NCBI GenBank assembly: GCA_028705545.1
Contig: JAQWDG010000003.1
Location: 15,263-27,892, forward strand
From: Methanoregula sp.
Lineage (GTDB): Archaea; Halobacteriota; Methanomicrobia; Methanomicrobiales; Methanospirillaceae
Length of the DNA stretch: 12,630 bases
Direction of reading: 5' to 3'
The first letter of the stretch is position 1, and every line of letters begins with the position of its first letter. The position numbers were made by a program, and so were the translations under genes. The notes under the pieces were generated by a model. That model ran no database searches. It saw nothing but the letters and a program-made list of their open reading frames with translations, and was not told where the DNA came from. Of the stretch, positions 12,494 to 12,630 are shown in pieces.

Positions 12494-12630
12494 TTATACG
12501 TCAAAGTAGAGCTGGAACTCCCACGGGTGGGGACGGAGACGGACGGCATCGATCTCTGCACGCTTGAGCTCGATCCAGGTGTCGATGACATCCTGCGTGA
12601 ATACGCCGCCTTCGAGCAGGAACTTGTGAT
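12494..12630 (-). CDS. glnA: Glutamine synthetase, C-terminal end (partial)
   Basis: Reverse-strand frame ending at TAA 12494-12496 and running off the right edge. The 44 complete residues contain KFLLEGGVFTQDVIDTW, then VRLRPHPWEFQLYFDV. This is the characteristic C-terminus of type I glutamine synthetase (glnA), which makes glutamine from glutamate, ammonia and ATP. The active-site parts and the promoter lie outside the window, so regulation cannot be judged. It converges with the endonuclease-Q-like gene, with the structured spacer between them. Confidence 0.9.
   Translation of the reverse strand, partial: HKFLLEGGVFTQDVIDTWIELKRAEIDAVRLRPHPWEFQLYFDV

Noticed and set aside
1..12630. tRNA genes, CRISPR arrays, insertion sequences
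   Set aside because: I found no cloverleaf-like sequences with a T-loop motif, no regularly spaced direct repeats and no transposase motifs.

Overview
The window looks like chromosomal DNA of a methanogenic euryarchaeon, most likely of the order Methanomicrobiales (Methanoregula-like). This is inferred from the gene set: archaeal PriS, a single GINS protein, Elp3, UPF0058, and the conserved block rpl44e-rps27e-aIF2alpha-nop10-PAC2. The GC-rich coding sequence, TATA-box promoters and T-run terminators agree. I had no database search, so the assignment is from memory of these families.

Layout. Bases 1-113 are the end of an unidentified forward gene, followed by a 385-base spacer (114-498) rich in repeats and hairpins. 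A reverse-strand ADP-ribosylglycohydrolase (499-1368) comes next, probably translated from a leaderless ATG. From 1464 a forward cluster runs UPF0058, Elp3 (tRNA wobble-uridine modification), PriS (primase catalytic subunit) and GINS. Elp3 and PriS overlap by 4 bases. From 5430 a forward translation operon holds L44e, S27e, aIF2alpha, Nop10 and a PAC2 proteasome-assembly-chaperone-like protein, with spacings of only a few bases or overlaps. It ends in T-rich terminators.

From about 7640 to 9650 the sequence is more AT-rich and looks accessory. It holds two small reverse-strand genes for secreted or membrane-anchored proteins. The larger resembles a metallopeptidase propeptide without its peptidase. 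About 0.8 kb without an intact gene follows, with traces of a decayed reverse-strand gene. Forward genes resume with a REC-PAS-TPR signalling protein (9662-11050) and a PHP-family protein resembling endonuclease Q (11120-12241). The window ends in the C-terminus of a reverse-strand glutamine synthetase.

The best candidate for something undescribed is a compact GC-rich element at 12305-12380, between the endonuclease Q and glnA genes. It can form an 11-bp hairpin, an adjoining second hairpin, and a 7-bp pseudoknot from the first loop to a downstream CAGGGGG. An A/T-rich promoter-like motif precedes it and a T-run follows. Its CAGGGGGTC(C)GG core recurs in inverted or direct copies in the spacer at 200-492, which is also between convergent genes. 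This suggests a repeated element or RNA family. Protein-level oddities are an endonuclease-Q-like protein and a Nop10 that each lack one expected zinc-site cysteine, and a GINS protein with a long Ala/Pro linker carrying an acidic, aromatic patch.
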